Both the position numbers and the translations under genes were made by a program. DNA of 64,000 bases, taken from positions 391,781 to 455,780 of the forward strand of contig NZ_BLJO01000008.1 in NCBI RefSeq assembly GCF_009932555.1, given 5' to 3'. This DNA comes from Steroidobacter agaridevorans. Its GTDB lineage: Bacteria > Pseudomonadota > Gammaproteobacteria > Steroidobacterales > Steroidobacteraceae. The notes beneath the pieces are model-generated. The model was not told where the DNA came from, did not search any database, and saw nothing but the letters and a program-made list of their open reading frames with translations. Shown piece after piece: positions 49,318-57,806 of this stretch. Each line of letters opens with the position of its first letter. Position 1 is the first letter of the stretch.

Positions 49318-52038
49318 ATGTACGTGGGATTGCCAAAAAATCGTTCTGACTTCGTCTCGGGCGTGCGCAATCATTTGCTGCTGGCGAAGACCACGCCGCC
49401 GACGCTGCCTGCTTCGCAGATTCTGCGCAAGGAATTGCAGGAACGCTTGTGCCGTGCCGGCGGCGAGAGCGTGGTGTTGATTCAAGCCCCGGCGGGCTTC
49501 GGCAAGACCACGTTGATGCTGCAAGTCATGGACGGCTTGCGCGCCCAGGGCGTCACCACCACCTGGCTGACCGTCGATGCGGCCGACAACGATGTCGGGC
49601 GCTTTCTCGCCTTCCTCGACGCGTCGTTCGATAAGTTGCTGAGCGGCATCGCGCCCGGCACCGAGCCTGAGAACGATGTTGCCGCTGGTGTGATCGCGCT
49701 CGATTTGATGGAGCGCATTGCCTGCACGCCGGCCCCGTTCGTGCTTTTCGTCGATGATGCCGAGTCGTTACAGAACGCAGCGTCGCTCGCGGTGTTGCGA
49801 CAGGTGATCGAGAACCTGCCCGAAGGCTGCCGTGTCGTGATCGGCTCGCGAACGATGTTGGACATCGGCGCTCCCCGGCTGCTCGCTCGCGGTCAATTGC
49901 TGGTGATCGACCCGATGCAGCTTCGATTCTCGGTCGCCGAGACTGGCGACTATCTGCGCGACAAGCGTGGATTGAATGTGCCCGGCGCCGATATCGCACG
50001 GCTGCAAGGCGCGACTGAAGGCTGGCCGGTTGCGTTGTGGCTGGCATCGCTCGCGCTCGAACGCAGTGAGCGCTCTGTCGAGTTGGTGTCGCACTTCTCC
50101 GGCTCGAACGCGTTGGTCGCGGACTATCTCGCCGAGGAGGTTCTCGCTCAGCAAAGCCAGAGCGTGCGTGAATTTCTCGTGCGCACCAGTGTGCTTCATC
50201 ATTTCAACGCGCCGCTCTGCGACGCCGTGCGCGGTCAACGCGACAGTCGAGAAATTCTCGAATCGTTGCAACGCTCGAATCTGTTCGTGCAACGGATCAG
50301 CGAGGACGGCGAGTGGTTCCGCTATCACAGTCTGTTCGCAGGCTTCCTGCGCACTCAGCTGGAAAGGCAGTATCCGCAAGACATCCCCGATCTGCATCGT
50401 GCCGCGTCTCGTTGGTACGACGCGCAGAATCGCCCGGTGCCGGCCGTCGAGCATGCGCTGGCGTCGGCCGATTTCGACTATGCGTTGCCGATGTTGGAAC
50501 GCATCGCCGAGCAGTTGTTGGAAGGCGGGCGCATCCGGCTGCTGGCGCGCCTGCTGGACCTGGTGCCGCCACAGGAGCTGGCGAACTGGCCGCATTTGCG
50601 ATTGATGCACGCCTGGTCGTTGTCCTTCACGAAGGGCGGTCAGGAAGCCATGCAGATGCTGAAGCGCATCGAAGAGCAAGGGCCGCTGCCTCCGCATCTG
50701 GAAGTGCATGCGCTCGCCTTGCGACCGATGTTGCTCACGATGCTCGATCGTTTCGACGAGGCGTACGACGCCGCTCAAGGCGCGCTCGACCGGGTCACGG
50801 CGGAGCAGGTATTTCCCTTCAGCATCCTGCGCACGTCGCTCGCGAATCTGCACATGATCATGGGCAAGTACACGAACGCGCGCGAGCTGCTCGATCGCAG
50901 CCGAGGTCAGCAGGATGCGCCGGCCGGTCCGTTCATGACCATCTTCGCGCAGTGTGTGGAAGGCGCGATCGACCTGCTGCACGGCCGGCTCAGGCAGGCG
51001 ACCGCGCGCTTCAAACATTCCTCCGCCGTCGGCTCGCGCAAGTTCCTCATCGATACGAACGGCAACGCCATGGCCGGCATCCTGCTCGCCGAAGTGCTTT
51101 ACGAGCAGGACGAGCTGGCGGAGGCGGAGCGCTTGCTGAGCGTGTATGTGCCGCTGATGCAGGAACTGGGGATGACGGATCATCTCATCTGCGGCCATCG
51201 CAGCCTGGCACGCATTGCTCATCACGCCGGCGATCACGATCGCGCGCTGCTGGCGGTCACCGAGATGGAATGTTTCGGTCATCGCATGAGTCTGGCGCGC
51301 CTGGTTGCGAACGCGCAGCTGGAGCGGGCGCGACTGGCGTTGTGGCGCAATGATGTGAAGAGCGCGCGTGAAGCATTGCAAAGGGCTCGTGCGGCGGTGG
51401 ATTGGACGCCAGTGATGTCCCGCGCGCTGTTTGGCAACGACATGGACACGTTGCTGGAAGGCCAGCTGCGCCTGATGATTCACAGCGGCGCGGCAGACGA
51501 AGCGGTCAATCAACTCAAACAGGAACTGGAGCGCGCCGAGAACGCCAAGCGCCATCGCCGCGCCCTGAAGCTTCGCATCCTGCTGGCGCTCGCGCTGGAC
51601 AAGGCGGGTAACGCGAAGGCGTCGCTGCGCATGGCTCGCGACGCGCTCCGATTGGGTGCACGCGAACGGTTCGTGAGGATTTTCCTCGACGAGGGCGAGC
51701 CGATGCAGCGGCTGTTGCAGCGGTTGTCGCTGGCCCAGCAGAACGAGCTCGACGAAACCGCGAACCTGGCCGAGTACCTGAAACGGCTCGCTGGCCTGCG
51801 CACCGAAAAGGTCGAAGCGCCGGCCCCGACGCCCGGGGCCACCGAGGCATTGACCCGCAAGGAGCTGGAAATTCTGCGGCTGCTGGCCGAGGGGTTGTCG
51901 AATCTGGCGATTGCCGGCCGCCTGTTCGTGTCGGAGACCACGGTGCGCACCCATTTGCGCAATATCAACGCCAAGTTCGGCGTACATAACCGCACCCAGG
52001 CCATCGCCGTGGCCCGCAAGCTGAACCTCATCGCCTGA
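49318..52038 (+). CDS. MalT/AlkS-type LuxR family ATP-dependent activator
   Basis: A 906-residue STAND-type regulator. Walker A APAGFGKTT is at 57-65 and Walker B FVLFVDDAE near 141-149. Then come the winged-helix and TPR-like helical region (about 400-840) and a C-terminal LuxR HTH at 845-906 (LTRKELEILRLLAEGLSNLAIA...TVRTHLRNINAKFG). MalT and AlkS are signal-activated ATP-dependent activators; AlkS controls alkane oxidation in Pseudomonas. Here the gene sits in the middle of the acyl-CoA block, and four copies of one palindrome surround it, so it is the best candidate for the regulon's activator. Start ATG 49318 has a poor Shine-Dalgarno sequence, suggesting low expression. Confidence 0.87.
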   Translation: MYVGLPKNRSDFVSGVRNHLLLAKTTPPTLPASQILRKELQERLCRAGGESVVLIQAPAGFGKTTLMLQVMDGLRAQGVTTTWLTVDAADNDVGRFLAFLDASFDKLLSGIAPGTEPENDVAAGVIALDLMERIACTPAPFVLFVDDAESLQNAASLAVLRQVIENLPEGCRVVIGSRTMLDIGAPRLLARGQLLVIDPMQLRFSVAETGDYLRDKRGLNVPGADIARLQGATEGWPVALWLASLALERSERSVELVSHFSGSNALVADYLAEEVLAQQSQSVREFLVRTSVLHHFNAPLCDAVRGQRDSREILESLQRSNLFVQRISEDGEWFRYHSLFAGFLRTQLERQYPQDIPDLHRAASRWYDAQNRPVPAVEHALASADFDYALPMLERIAEQLLEGGRIRLLARLLDLVPPQELANWPHLRLMHAWSLSFTKGGQEAMQMLKRIEEQGPLPPHLEVHALALRPMLLTMLDRFDEAYDAAQGALDRVTAEQVFPFSILRTSLANLHMIMGKYTNARELLDRSRGQQDAPAGPFMTIFAQCVEGAIDLLHGRLRQATARFKHSSAVGSRKFLIDTNGNAMAGILLAEVLYEQDELAEAERLLSVYVPLMQELGMTDHLICGHRSLARIAHHAGDHDRALLAVTEMECFGHRMSLARLVANAQLERARLALWRNDVKSAREALQRARAAVDWTPVMSRALFGNDMDTLLEGQLRLMIHSGAADEAVNQLKQELERAENAKRHRRALKLRILLALALDKAGNAKASLRMARDALRLGARERFVRIFLDEGEPMQRLLQRLSLAQQNELDETANLAEYLKRLAGLRTEKVEAPAPTPGATEALTRKELEILRLLAEGLSNLAIAGRLFVSETTVRTHLRNINAKFGVHNRTQAIAVARKLNLIA

Positions 52039-52046
52039 CACCCAGA

Positions 52047-52062
52047 TCGTCAGTTCCGACGA
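52047..52062 (+). promoter_or_regulatory. Palindromic operator copy 3, upstream of TonB receptor
   Basis: TCGTC-AGTTCC-GACGA, 9 bp after the luxR stop and 62 bp before the receptor start. The -10 element is less clear than at the other copies; CACTCT at 52086-52091 is the nearest candidate. Confidence 0.6.
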
Positions 52063-52124
52063 GTCGGGCCGACCCGCCCCAGGCGCACTCTTCGCCCTGA
52101 TCAATAAGAGGCGGGGGACAATCG

Positions 52125-54446
52125 ATGACTATCGAGTTGGGGTACAAGCGGGTGGGCGGATCACTGGCGGTCATGCTGGCAATGGCGGGAACCGCGGTTG
52201 CGCAGGAATCGAGCGTCGCGAACACGAACCAGAGCGCCAGTGCGCACACCGAAGAGGTCATCGTCACCGCTCAGCGACGCGCGCAAAACCTGCAAGAAGT
52301 GCCGGTCGCCGTGACCGCAGTGACGGCGGAAACGCTCGAGGCCGCGCGAGTCGAGAACATCGGCGACGTGCAACAGATCTCGCCGAGCATTTCATTCGAT
52401 AGCAGCAACAGCGCGGCGAACAGCGCCAACATCCGTATTCGAGGCATCGGCACGGTCGGCAACAGCCGGGCCTTCGAAGGCGCCGTCGGCGTGTTCGTCG
52501 ATGGCGTGTACCGCACGCGCGCCGGTCAAGCCCTGCAGAACTGGCTCGACATCGACGGCCTGCAAGTCCTGCGTGGCCCGCAAGGCACGCTGTTCGGCAA
52601 GAACACGTCCGCCGGCGCCTTGCTCATCAACAGCACCCGACCGACACTGGGCGATTTCAATTCTGACTTCGAGCTGACTTACGGCAACTACGACACGATG
52701 CTCGCGCGTGGCGCCGTGAATATTCCGATGGGGGACCGGGCGGCGGCGCGCATCGCGGCGTTGTGGTCGGAGGCCGATGGCTTCATCGAGAACCCGAACA
52801 CTGGCGACTCCTATAACGAACGCAAGCCGCGCGCGGCCAAGGCGCAGTTGTTGGTCGAGCCGACCGATGCGCTGACCTTGCGGCTGATCGCCGACTACTC
52901 CGAGGAGAAGAGCAACTGCTGTTACGGTCAGGTCGACGATGTGGATGGACCGTTTCAGCCCTTCATCAACCTTCTCACCCGGGCGCGCGGACTGAATCCG
53001 CCGTCGGCGGACTTCGATGACTACGAGCAGGTGCTGAGCAACGACACGCGTCAGGAAGTCACAGATAAAGGCGTGGTATTGCAGGCCGACTGGGAGCTGG
53101 GCGAGGGCAACTCGCTGCACTCGGTGACCGCGTACCGCAGCTGGAAGATTCAGCAGGACGGCATGGACGCCGATTTCACCGGCGCCAACGTCCTCACCAT
53201 CAACGAAAGCTTCCGCACCGACTTCTTCTCGCAGGAGCTCACTTACAACGGCACGCTGGCTTCGGCCGACTACGTGTTCGGCGCGTACTTCGCCGATGAA
53301 GACATCGATGCCACGCATCAGCTGTTGTGGGGCAATCAGGCGCAGGTGTTCTTCGATGCGCTGTTCGGTGCGCAGGCCGGGTTGCCGCCGGGCACGTCCG
53401 CCGCGCCGGAAGGTTTGTGGAGCGACGCCATTCTGCCGGCGAGCAGCCGCTCGTACGCGGCGTTTACACATTGGAGCATCGGGCTCAGCGATCCGCTGAA
53501 GCTGATCGTCGGCGCGCGCTATTCGCGTGAAGATAAGACGGGCGCGTTCAAGCGATTCTACTTCACGCCGGCGCCGAACGCTGCGTTCCGCTTGTTGAAC
53601 GTGCAGCCGGGTCCGGAGTACAGCGCGAAGCAAGAGGACGATGCGGTCACCGGCACGCTGGGTCTGCAGTATCAATTCACCTCCGACGTGATGGGCTATG
53701 TGAGTTACAGCCGCGGCTTCAAAGCAGGCGGCGTGAACATCGACAATACGGCCGCAGGCACGCGACTGAACAATCCCGCCGAAGTTGTTGGCGCCGTGCC
53801 GCTCGATCCGCGCTACAAGCCGGAGTACGTCGACGGTTACGAACTGGGTCTCAAGACCGAATACGCCGACGGTCGGGCACGCAGCAACTTCGCCGCGTTC
53901 TACGATGAGATGAAGGATCTGCAGGTGGCGCAGTTCCTGGGCACGCAGTTCACGATCGTGAATGCGCCGGAGGCCACTGTGTATGGCCTCGAAGCGGAGA
54001 ACAGCTTCTCGCTCACCGACACGCTGACGCTGGGTCTCGATGCCACGTGGCTCGCGGAGGCGGAGTTCGGCGAATCGGCGTCGATTCTCAATCTCTCGGG
54101 CCGTGATTTTGCGCAGGCGCCGGATCTCGCGGCGAACGCCTCACTGAGTCTCGATCAGCCGTTGAGCAACAGCCTGTCGCTGACCGGTCGCGTGGCGGCG
54201 ACCTACACGGGCGATCAGTTCACCAACACGTCCAACGATCTGACGCGCGACGCGCAGACCGAGCTGAACCTGAGCCTGGGCCTGAAAGCCTCGGACAACT
54301 CGTGGTCGGTGACGGCGTGGTGTCAGAACTGCACCGACCAGCGCTATGTGATTCAGCATTTCAATTCGCCGCTGCAAGGAGCGGACGCGAACGGCTATGT
54401 GTCCGCGCCGCTCACGTACGGCCTGACACTGCGGATGTCGTTCTAG
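52125..54446 (+). CDS. TonB-dependent outer-membrane receptor of the catabolic regulon
   Basis: A 773-residue outer-membrane importer. Signal peptide ends near GTAVAQ; TonB box EEVIVTAQRR; plug domain VRIRGIGTVGNSRAFEGAVGVFVDGVYRTRAGQ-like stretch with DIDGLQVLRGPQGTLFGKNTSAGALLI; then a barrel ending LTYGLTLRMSF. This size and plug are typical of sphingomonad/xanthomonad receptors for hydrophobic or siderophore-like ligands. Preceded by palindrome copy 3, so likely induced together with roxA and the beta-oxidation genes; uptake of oligo-isoprenoid cleavage products is a reasonable inference. The alcohol dehydrogenase starts 25 bp after its stop. Confidence 0.88.
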   Translation: MTIELGYKRVGGSLAVMLAMAGTAVAQESSVANTNQSASAHTEEVIVTAQRRAQNLQEVPVAVTAVTAETLEAARVENIGDVQQISPSISFDSSNSAANSANIRIRGIGTVGNSRAFEGAVGVFVDGVYRTRAGQALQNWLDIDGLQVLRGPQGTLFGKNTSAGALLINSTRPTLGDFNSDFELTYGNYDTMLARGAVNIPMGDRAAARIAALWSEADGFIENPNTGDSYNERKPRAAKAQLLVEPTDALTLRLIADYSEEKSNCCYGQVDDVDGPFQPFINLLTRARGLNPPSADFDDYEQVLSNDTRQEVTDKGVVLQADWELGEGNSLHSVTAYRSWKIQQDGMDADFTGANVLTINESFRTDFFSQELTYNGTLASADYVFGAYFADEDIDATHQLLWGNQAQVFFDALFGAQAGLPPGTSAAPEGLWSDAILPASSRSYAAFTHWSIGLSDPLKLIVGARYSREDKTGAFKRFYFTPAPNAAFRLLNVQPGPEYSAKQEDDAVTGTLGLQYQFTSDVMGYVSYSRGFKAGGVNIDNTAAGTRLNNPAEVVGAVPLDPRYKPEYVDGYELGLKTEYADGRARSNFAAFYDEMKDLQVAQFLGTQFTIVNAPEATVYGLEAENSFSLTDTLTLGLDATWLAEAEFGESASILNLSGRDFAQAPDLAANASLSLDQPLSNSLSLTGRVAATYTGDQFTNTSNDLTRDAQTELNLSLGLKASDNSWSVTAWCQNCTDQRYVIQHFNSPLQGADANGYVSAPLTYGLTLRMSF

Positions 54447-54471
54447 GCGGACGTGCGCTGTCGAGAGCCGA

Positions 54472-55584
54472 ATGCGAGCTGCCACCGCCGCTGTCGTCCG
54501 TCGCCCGGGTGCGTTCGAACTCGAACCGATCGAGATCGACGCACCTCGGGAGCACGAGGTGCTGGTGCGCATCGTCGGCTGCGGACTGTGTCATACCGAC
54601 TTGAGTGCTCGCGACCAGGACTTGCCGTTCAAATTACCTGCGATTCTGGGCCACGAAGGCTCGGGCATCGTCGAGCAGGTGGGCGCGGGCGTCACGCGCT
54701 TGCGGCCCGGCGATGCCGTCGTACTTTCCTATGCATACTGTGGCGATTGTGAGTATTGCCAGGACGATCGAATGGCTTACTGCACGCGCAACGCTCGTCT
54801 CAATTTCGGCGGCGTGCGTGTGGATGGCAGTGCGCTCGCGAGAGATCGGCAAGGGCAGCCGCTGTCGGCGCGGTTCATCGGGCAGAGTGCGTTCGCCACG
54901 CATGCTTTGGTGCTGGAGTCGAACGCGGTCCGCGTGCCGACCGATGTGCCATTGGAATTGATGGGACCGCTTGGATGTAGCATGCAGACGGGCGCCGGCG
55001 CGGTCATCAATGCGCTTAAACCGAGTCGAGGCGAGAGCATCGCGATCTTTGGCGCGGGCAGCGTTGGCTTGTCGGCCATCATGGCGGCGCGCATCGCCGG
55101 ATGCGCAACGATCATCGCCATCGATAAGAACGCGGGAAGGTTGGGAATCGCTGCGGAGTTGGGCGCGACGCTCACGATCAACACGCAGGTCGAAGATGCC
55201 CTCGCGGCGATTCGTGCTGCCACGAAAGGTCGCGGCGTTCACTACAGCGTCGAGTGCACCGGCGTGCCGGCGGTGCTGAGGCAGGCCGTCGATAGTTTGC
55301 GCGCTTGCGGGGTGTGCGCGTCGCTCGGTGTCGCCGGCCATCAAGCCGAAGTTCAGCTTCACATGAATGGATTTCTGTTCGGCAAGACGCTGCGCGGTGT
55401 CACCGAGGGTGACAGCGTCCCGCAGCGATTCATTCCGCAACTGATCGATTGGTGGCGGGACGGAACGTTTCCGTTCGATCGCCTGGTGTCCTACTTCAGT
55501 CTGGCGCAGCTCAACGAAGCGGCCGCGGCGTGCGCCAGTGGTCTTGCGATCAAGGCCATCGTGCAGCCGCCTCACACGGGTTAA
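54472..55584 (+). CDS. Zn-dependent NAD alcohol dehydrogenase (geraniol/benzyl alcohol type)
   Basis: A 370-residue medium-chain dehydrogenase. Catalytic zinc ligands are Cys40 (CGLCHTD), His61 (GHEGSG) and Cys169 (GCSMQTGAG). Structural zinc is bound by Cys90, 93, 96 and 104. The Rossmann motif GAGSVGL at 194-200 is followed by Asp218 in IAIDKN, which indicates NAD+ preference. It resembles benzyl-alcohol (XylB) and geraniol (GeoA) dehydrogenases, enzymes acting on hydrophobic or allylic alcohols. It starts 25 bp after the TonB receptor and leads a run of five oxidative genes. Confidence 0.88.
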   Translation: MRAATAAVVRRPGAFELEPIEIDAPREHEVLVRIVGCGLCHTDLSARDQDLPFKLPAILGHEGSGIVEQVGAGVTRLRPGDAVVLSYAYCGDCEYCQDDRMAYCTRNARLNFGGVRVDGSALARDRQGQPLSARFIGQSAFATHALVLESNAVRVPTDVPLELMGPLGCSMQTGAGAVINALKPSRGESIAIFGAGSVGLSAIMAARIAGCATIIAIDKNAGRLGIAAELGATLTINTQVEDALAAIRAATKGRGVHYSVECTGVPAVLRQAVDSLRACGVCASLGVAGHQAEVQLHMNGFLFGKTLRGVTEGDSVPQRFIPQLIDWWRDGTFPFDRLVSYFSLAQLNEAAAACASGLAIKAIVQPPHTG

Positions 55585-55597
55585 TCGGAGTCTTCGA

Positions 55598-56362
55598 ATG
55601 CATCTATCGGGTCATGCAGCCATTGTCACGGGCGGCGCTTCCGGCCTCGGCGCCGCCACGGCGGCCGCCTTGTTGAAGGCGGGAGCGAAAGTAACGTTGC
55701 TCGACTTGAACGAGACGACGCTGGCGGCGCAAGCGAAGACGCTCGGCTGTCACGCCGAGGTTTGTAACGTCGCCGATGAGGCGAGCACGGCCCGCGCGAT
55801 CGAATCCGCCGAACAGCGCAACGGCGTGGCGCGCGTCATCGTCAACTGCGCCGGCATTGGCAGGCCCGGGAAGGCAGTTGGGCGCGACGGGCCGCTGTCG
55901 CTTGCTGAGTTCTCGCGCATCGTCAATGTGAATCTCGTCGGCACGTTCAACATCATTCGCCTGGCGGCTGCGCGGCTGCAGAATGCGGCTGCGCTCGAGG
56001 GTGGTGAGCGAGGTGTGATTGTGAACACTGCATCGATCGCGGCGTTCGACGGACAGATCGGTCAGCCGGCGTATTCGGCATCGAAAGCGGGTGTCGTGGG
56101 CATGACGCTGCCATTGGCTCGTGAGTTCGCGCGCGTCGGCATACGGGTCGTGACCATTGCGCCGGGCGTGTTTGAAACGCCGATGCTCGGTGGCGAGCTC
56201 AATGAGCAACAACAGACTGCGTTGACCTCGTCCATTCCGTTTCCAAACCGCCTGGGCCGGCCGCCCGAGTTCGCACAGCTCGTGATCTCGATCGCCGAGA
56301 ATCCATTCCTCAACGGCGAGACCATTCGTCTCGACGGCGCACAACGCATGCCACCGAAGTAA
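55598..56362 (+). CDS. SDR, 3-hydroxyacyl-CoA dehydrogenase type II-like
   Basis: A 254-residue short-chain dehydrogenase. TGGASGLG (11-18), Asp in LLDLNE (NAD-binding) and the catalytic Ser-Tyr-Lys set in NTASIAAF/AYSASK are present. The C-terminal GVFETPMLGGE...FPNRLGRPPEFAQLV is typical of HSD10/type II 3-hydroxyacyl-CoA dehydrogenases, which act on methyl-branched 3-hydroxyacyl-CoAs as well as steroids. Start ATG 55598, 13 bp after the alcohol dehydrogenase; same operon. Confidence 0.87.
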   Translation: MHLSGHAAIVTGGASGLGAATAAALLKAGAKVTLLDLNETTLAAQAKTLGCHAEVCNVADEASTARAIESAEQRNGVARVIVNCAGIGRPGKAVGRDGPLSLAEFSRIVNVNLVGTFNIIRLAAARLQNAAALEGGERGVIVNTASIAAFDGQIGQPAYSASKAGVVGMTLPLAREFARVGIRVVTIAPGVFETPMLGGELNEQQQTALTSSIPFPNRLGRPPEFAQLVISIAENPFLNGETIRLDGAQRMPPK

Positions 56363-56372
56363 GGGACTACTC

Positions 56373-57806
56373 ATGTACGACTTCCGCAAGTTCTATATCG
56401 ACGGCGCCTGGGTATCGCCGGTCAGCCCCCGCGATCTCGAAGTCGTCAGTCCGGCGACGGAACGGCCGGTCGGGGCGATCAGTCTCGGATCGGCCGTGGA
56501 TGTAGATAAGGCAGTGAAAGCAGCGCGAGCGGCTTTCGCGTCGTTTTCACAGACATCTCGCGAAGAGCGCATTACCTTGCTTCAGCGAATCATCGAGGTG
56601 ATGCAGAAACATTTGCCGCGCCTGGGCGAGGTGATCTCCGATGAAATGGGCGCGCCGCTGGGGCTGGCGGTGCAGGTGCAGGCCGGCGCGGGCATCGGCC
56701 ACTTCATGGCGGCGTTGACTGCCCTGCAGACGTTTGAATTCGAAGAGCAGATGAACGGCACGCTGGTCCGGCGCGAGCCCATCGGCGTTTGCGGATTGAT
56801 CACGCCCTGGAACTGGCCGATCAATCAGATCGCCTGCAAAGTGGCGCCCGCGCTCGCGGCCGGTTGCACTGTGGTTTTGAAACCGAGCGAGATCGCACCG
56901 CTGTGCGCGCATGTGTTCGCCGAGATCCTCGAGGAGGCATGCGTGCCGAAGGGCGTGTTCAATCTCGTGGATGGCGACGGCCCGACAGTGGGCGAAGCCT
57001 TGGCGCGGCATCCCGACGTGGACATGATCTCCTTCACCGGCTCGACGCGCGCCGGCGTTCAGGTGGCGAAGATGGCTGCGGACACCGTGAAGCGCGTGTC
57101 ACAAGAGCTTGGCGGCAAATCGGCGAACATCATTCTGGATGACGCCGACCTGACCGCGGCGATCAAGGGCGGCGTGATGCCGATGCTCATCAATAGCGGT
57201 CAATCGTGTAACGCGCCGTCGCGCATGCTCGTGCCGGCGAAGCTTTACGATGAAGCCGTGCGCATCGCGAAGAGCGTCGCGGAGCGCTGCGTCGTCGGCG
57301 ATCCGAAGGCATCGGGTACGACCATGGGGCCCGTGGCGAGCAAAGCGCAGTTCGACAAGATCCAGGGCTTGATTCAAAGAGGCGTCGATGAGGGTGCGAG
57401 ACTCGTCACCGGCGGACTCGGACGCCCGGACGAGCTGACTCGCGGCTATTTTGTGCGGCCGACGATCTTCGCCGATGTGACGAACTCGATGACCATCGCG
57501 CGCGAAGAGATCTTTGGCCCGGTGCTCGTGATGATTCCTTATCAGGACGAGCAAGAGGCGGTGCGCATCGCCAATGACACGGTCTATGGGCTGGCAGGCT
57601 ATGTGCACTCCGGAAGCCTCGAGCGAGCCCGGAATGTGGCCAAGCAACTGCGGGCGGGGATGATTCATATCAACGGTGCGGCGCTCGACATGAATGCGCC
57701 CTTCGGCGGCTACAAACAATCCGGCAATGGCCGCGAATGGGGTCGAGAGGGCCTCAAGGAATTCCTCGAGACCAAAGCCGTGCTCGGTCACTTCGCGGAG
57801 CAGTGA
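56373..57806 (+). CDS. NAD(P)-dependent aldehyde dehydrogenase
   Basis: A 477-residue aldehyde dehydrogenase. Catalytic Cys279 (NSGQSCNAPS) and general base Glu245 (SQELGGKSANI) are present, with cofactor motifs TPWNWP and FTGSTRAG. It would oxidise the aldehyde made by the alcohol dehydrogenase three genes earlier, or an oxo-aldehyde from RoxA cleavage, to an acid ready for CoA ligation. Its stop overlaps the next start (TGATG). Confidence 0.9.
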   Translation: MYDFRKFYIDGAWVSPVSPRDLEVVSPATERPVGAISLGSAVDVDKAVKAARAAFASFSQTSREERITLLQRIIEVMQKHLPRLGEVISDEMGAPLGLAVQVQAGAGIGHFMAALTALQTFEFEEQMNGTLVRREPIGVCGLITPWNWPINQIACKVAPALAAGCTVVLKPSEIAPLCAHVFAEILEEACVPKGVFNLVDGDGPTVGEALARHPDVDMISFTGSTRAGVQVAKMAADTVKRVSQELGGKSANIILDDADLTAAIKGGVMPMLINSGQSCNAPSRMLVPAKLYDEAVRIAKSVAERCVVGDPKASGTTMGPVASKAQFDKIQGLIQRGVDEGARLVTGGLGRPDELTRGYFVRPTIFADVTNSMTIAREEIFGPVLVMIPYQDEQEAVRIANDTVYGLAGYVHSGSLERARNVAKQLRAGMIHINGAALDMNAPFGGYKQSGNGREWGREGLKEFLETKAVLGHFAEQ

